Shown: positions 4,946 through 5,014 of the stretch, piece after piece
How positions within the stretch are numbered: position 1 is the first letter of the stretch
Layout: the number at the start of each line of letters is the position of its first letter
Origin: Desulfobulbaceae bacterium
GTDB taxonomy: Bacteria > Desulfobacterota > Desulfobulbia > Desulfobulbales > Desulfobulbaceae
Length of the DNA: 5,014 nucleotides
Assembly: GCA_011322715.1 (NCBI GenBank)
Contig: DRLX01000572.1
Location: 1 to 5,014 of the forward strand
Direction: 5' to 3'
Program-made: the position numbers and the translations under genes
Notes under the pieces: model-generated
Told to the model about the DNA's origin: nothing
Seen by the model: the letters and a program-made list of their open reading frames with translations, nothing else
The model's database searches: none

Positions 4946-5014
4946 AGGTCGTCGCGAAAGGTCTGAAAATGCTATGGATGCAGATAGCGAACGAAGTGAG
5001 ACCTTCGAGGAACA
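4944..5014. repeat. Partial repeat-like structure at right edge
   Basis: AAAGGTC occurs twice (4944-4950 and 4957-4963), and CGAAAGGTCT (4955-4964) is nearly complementary to AGACCTTCG (4999-5007), allowing a stem with one bulged base. The segment GTCGTCGCGAAAGG (4948-4961) resembles the GGCGTCGTAAAAAC terminus of the main repeat, and AACGAAG (4990-4996) recurs in copy 1 near 310. The structure runs off the window. It may be a diverged member of the same family or a separate palindromic repeat. Confidence 0.35.

Noticed and set aside
3459..4966. Plus-strand open frames opposite cca and minus-strand alternative frames
   Set aside because: These are shadows of the high-GC cca gene; none has a ribosome binding site plus recognisable protein features.

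Overview
The window holds five housekeeping genes, all on the minus strand. In transcription order (right to left) they are a CCA-adding/poly(A)-polymerase-type nucleotidyltransferase with an HD domain (cca-like), the 23S rRNA 2'-O-methyltransferase rlmE, the YebC/TACO1-family translation or regulatory factor yebC, and the Holliday-junction genes ruvC and ruvA. All five read as intact and carry their expected catalytic residues. No plus-strand gene is supported.

Protein style and the yebC-ruvC-ruvA order point to a Gram-negative bacterium. My best guess is a sulfate-reducer-like Desulfobacterota ('deltaproteobacterium'); this is an impression from protein style, not a database result. The yebC-ruvC-ruvA cluster is tight (3 bp and 18 bp gaps), as expected for an operon. 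ruvB, the usual partner of ruvA, does not follow within the 420 bp left in the window.

The unusual content lies between the genes. Two copies of a dispersed repeat, 189 bp (235-423) and 163 bp (3169-3331), sit in the same orientation. Each directly abuts the stop codon of a minus-strand gene (ruvA and cca). They have terminal inverted repeats, a doubled left terminus, and a central GC-rich 13-bp stem with an apical hairpin. A 27-bp segment is present only in copy 1. They look like MITE-type non-autonomous elements or structured intergenic repeats. A solitary terminus lies just upstream of the yebC ribosome binding site, and a diverged, possibly related element enters at the right edge.

Layout: 1-234, no convincing gene; 235-423, repeat copy 1, overlapping the ruvA stop; 421-1041 ruvA; 1060-1548 ruvC; 1552-2301 yebC (GTG start); 2302-2516, intergenic with a solo repeat end and two small hairpins; 2517-3140 rlmE; 3141-3334, intergenic, mostly repeat copy 2; 3335-4834 cca-like; 4835-5014, upstream region with a candidate promoter and a partial repeat-like structure. 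The genes share a theme of RNA maturation and translation (tRNA 3' end, 23S rRNA methylation, YebC) followed by recombinational repair (RuvC, RuvA). No new multi-gene system is visible; the repeat family is the part most worth following up.
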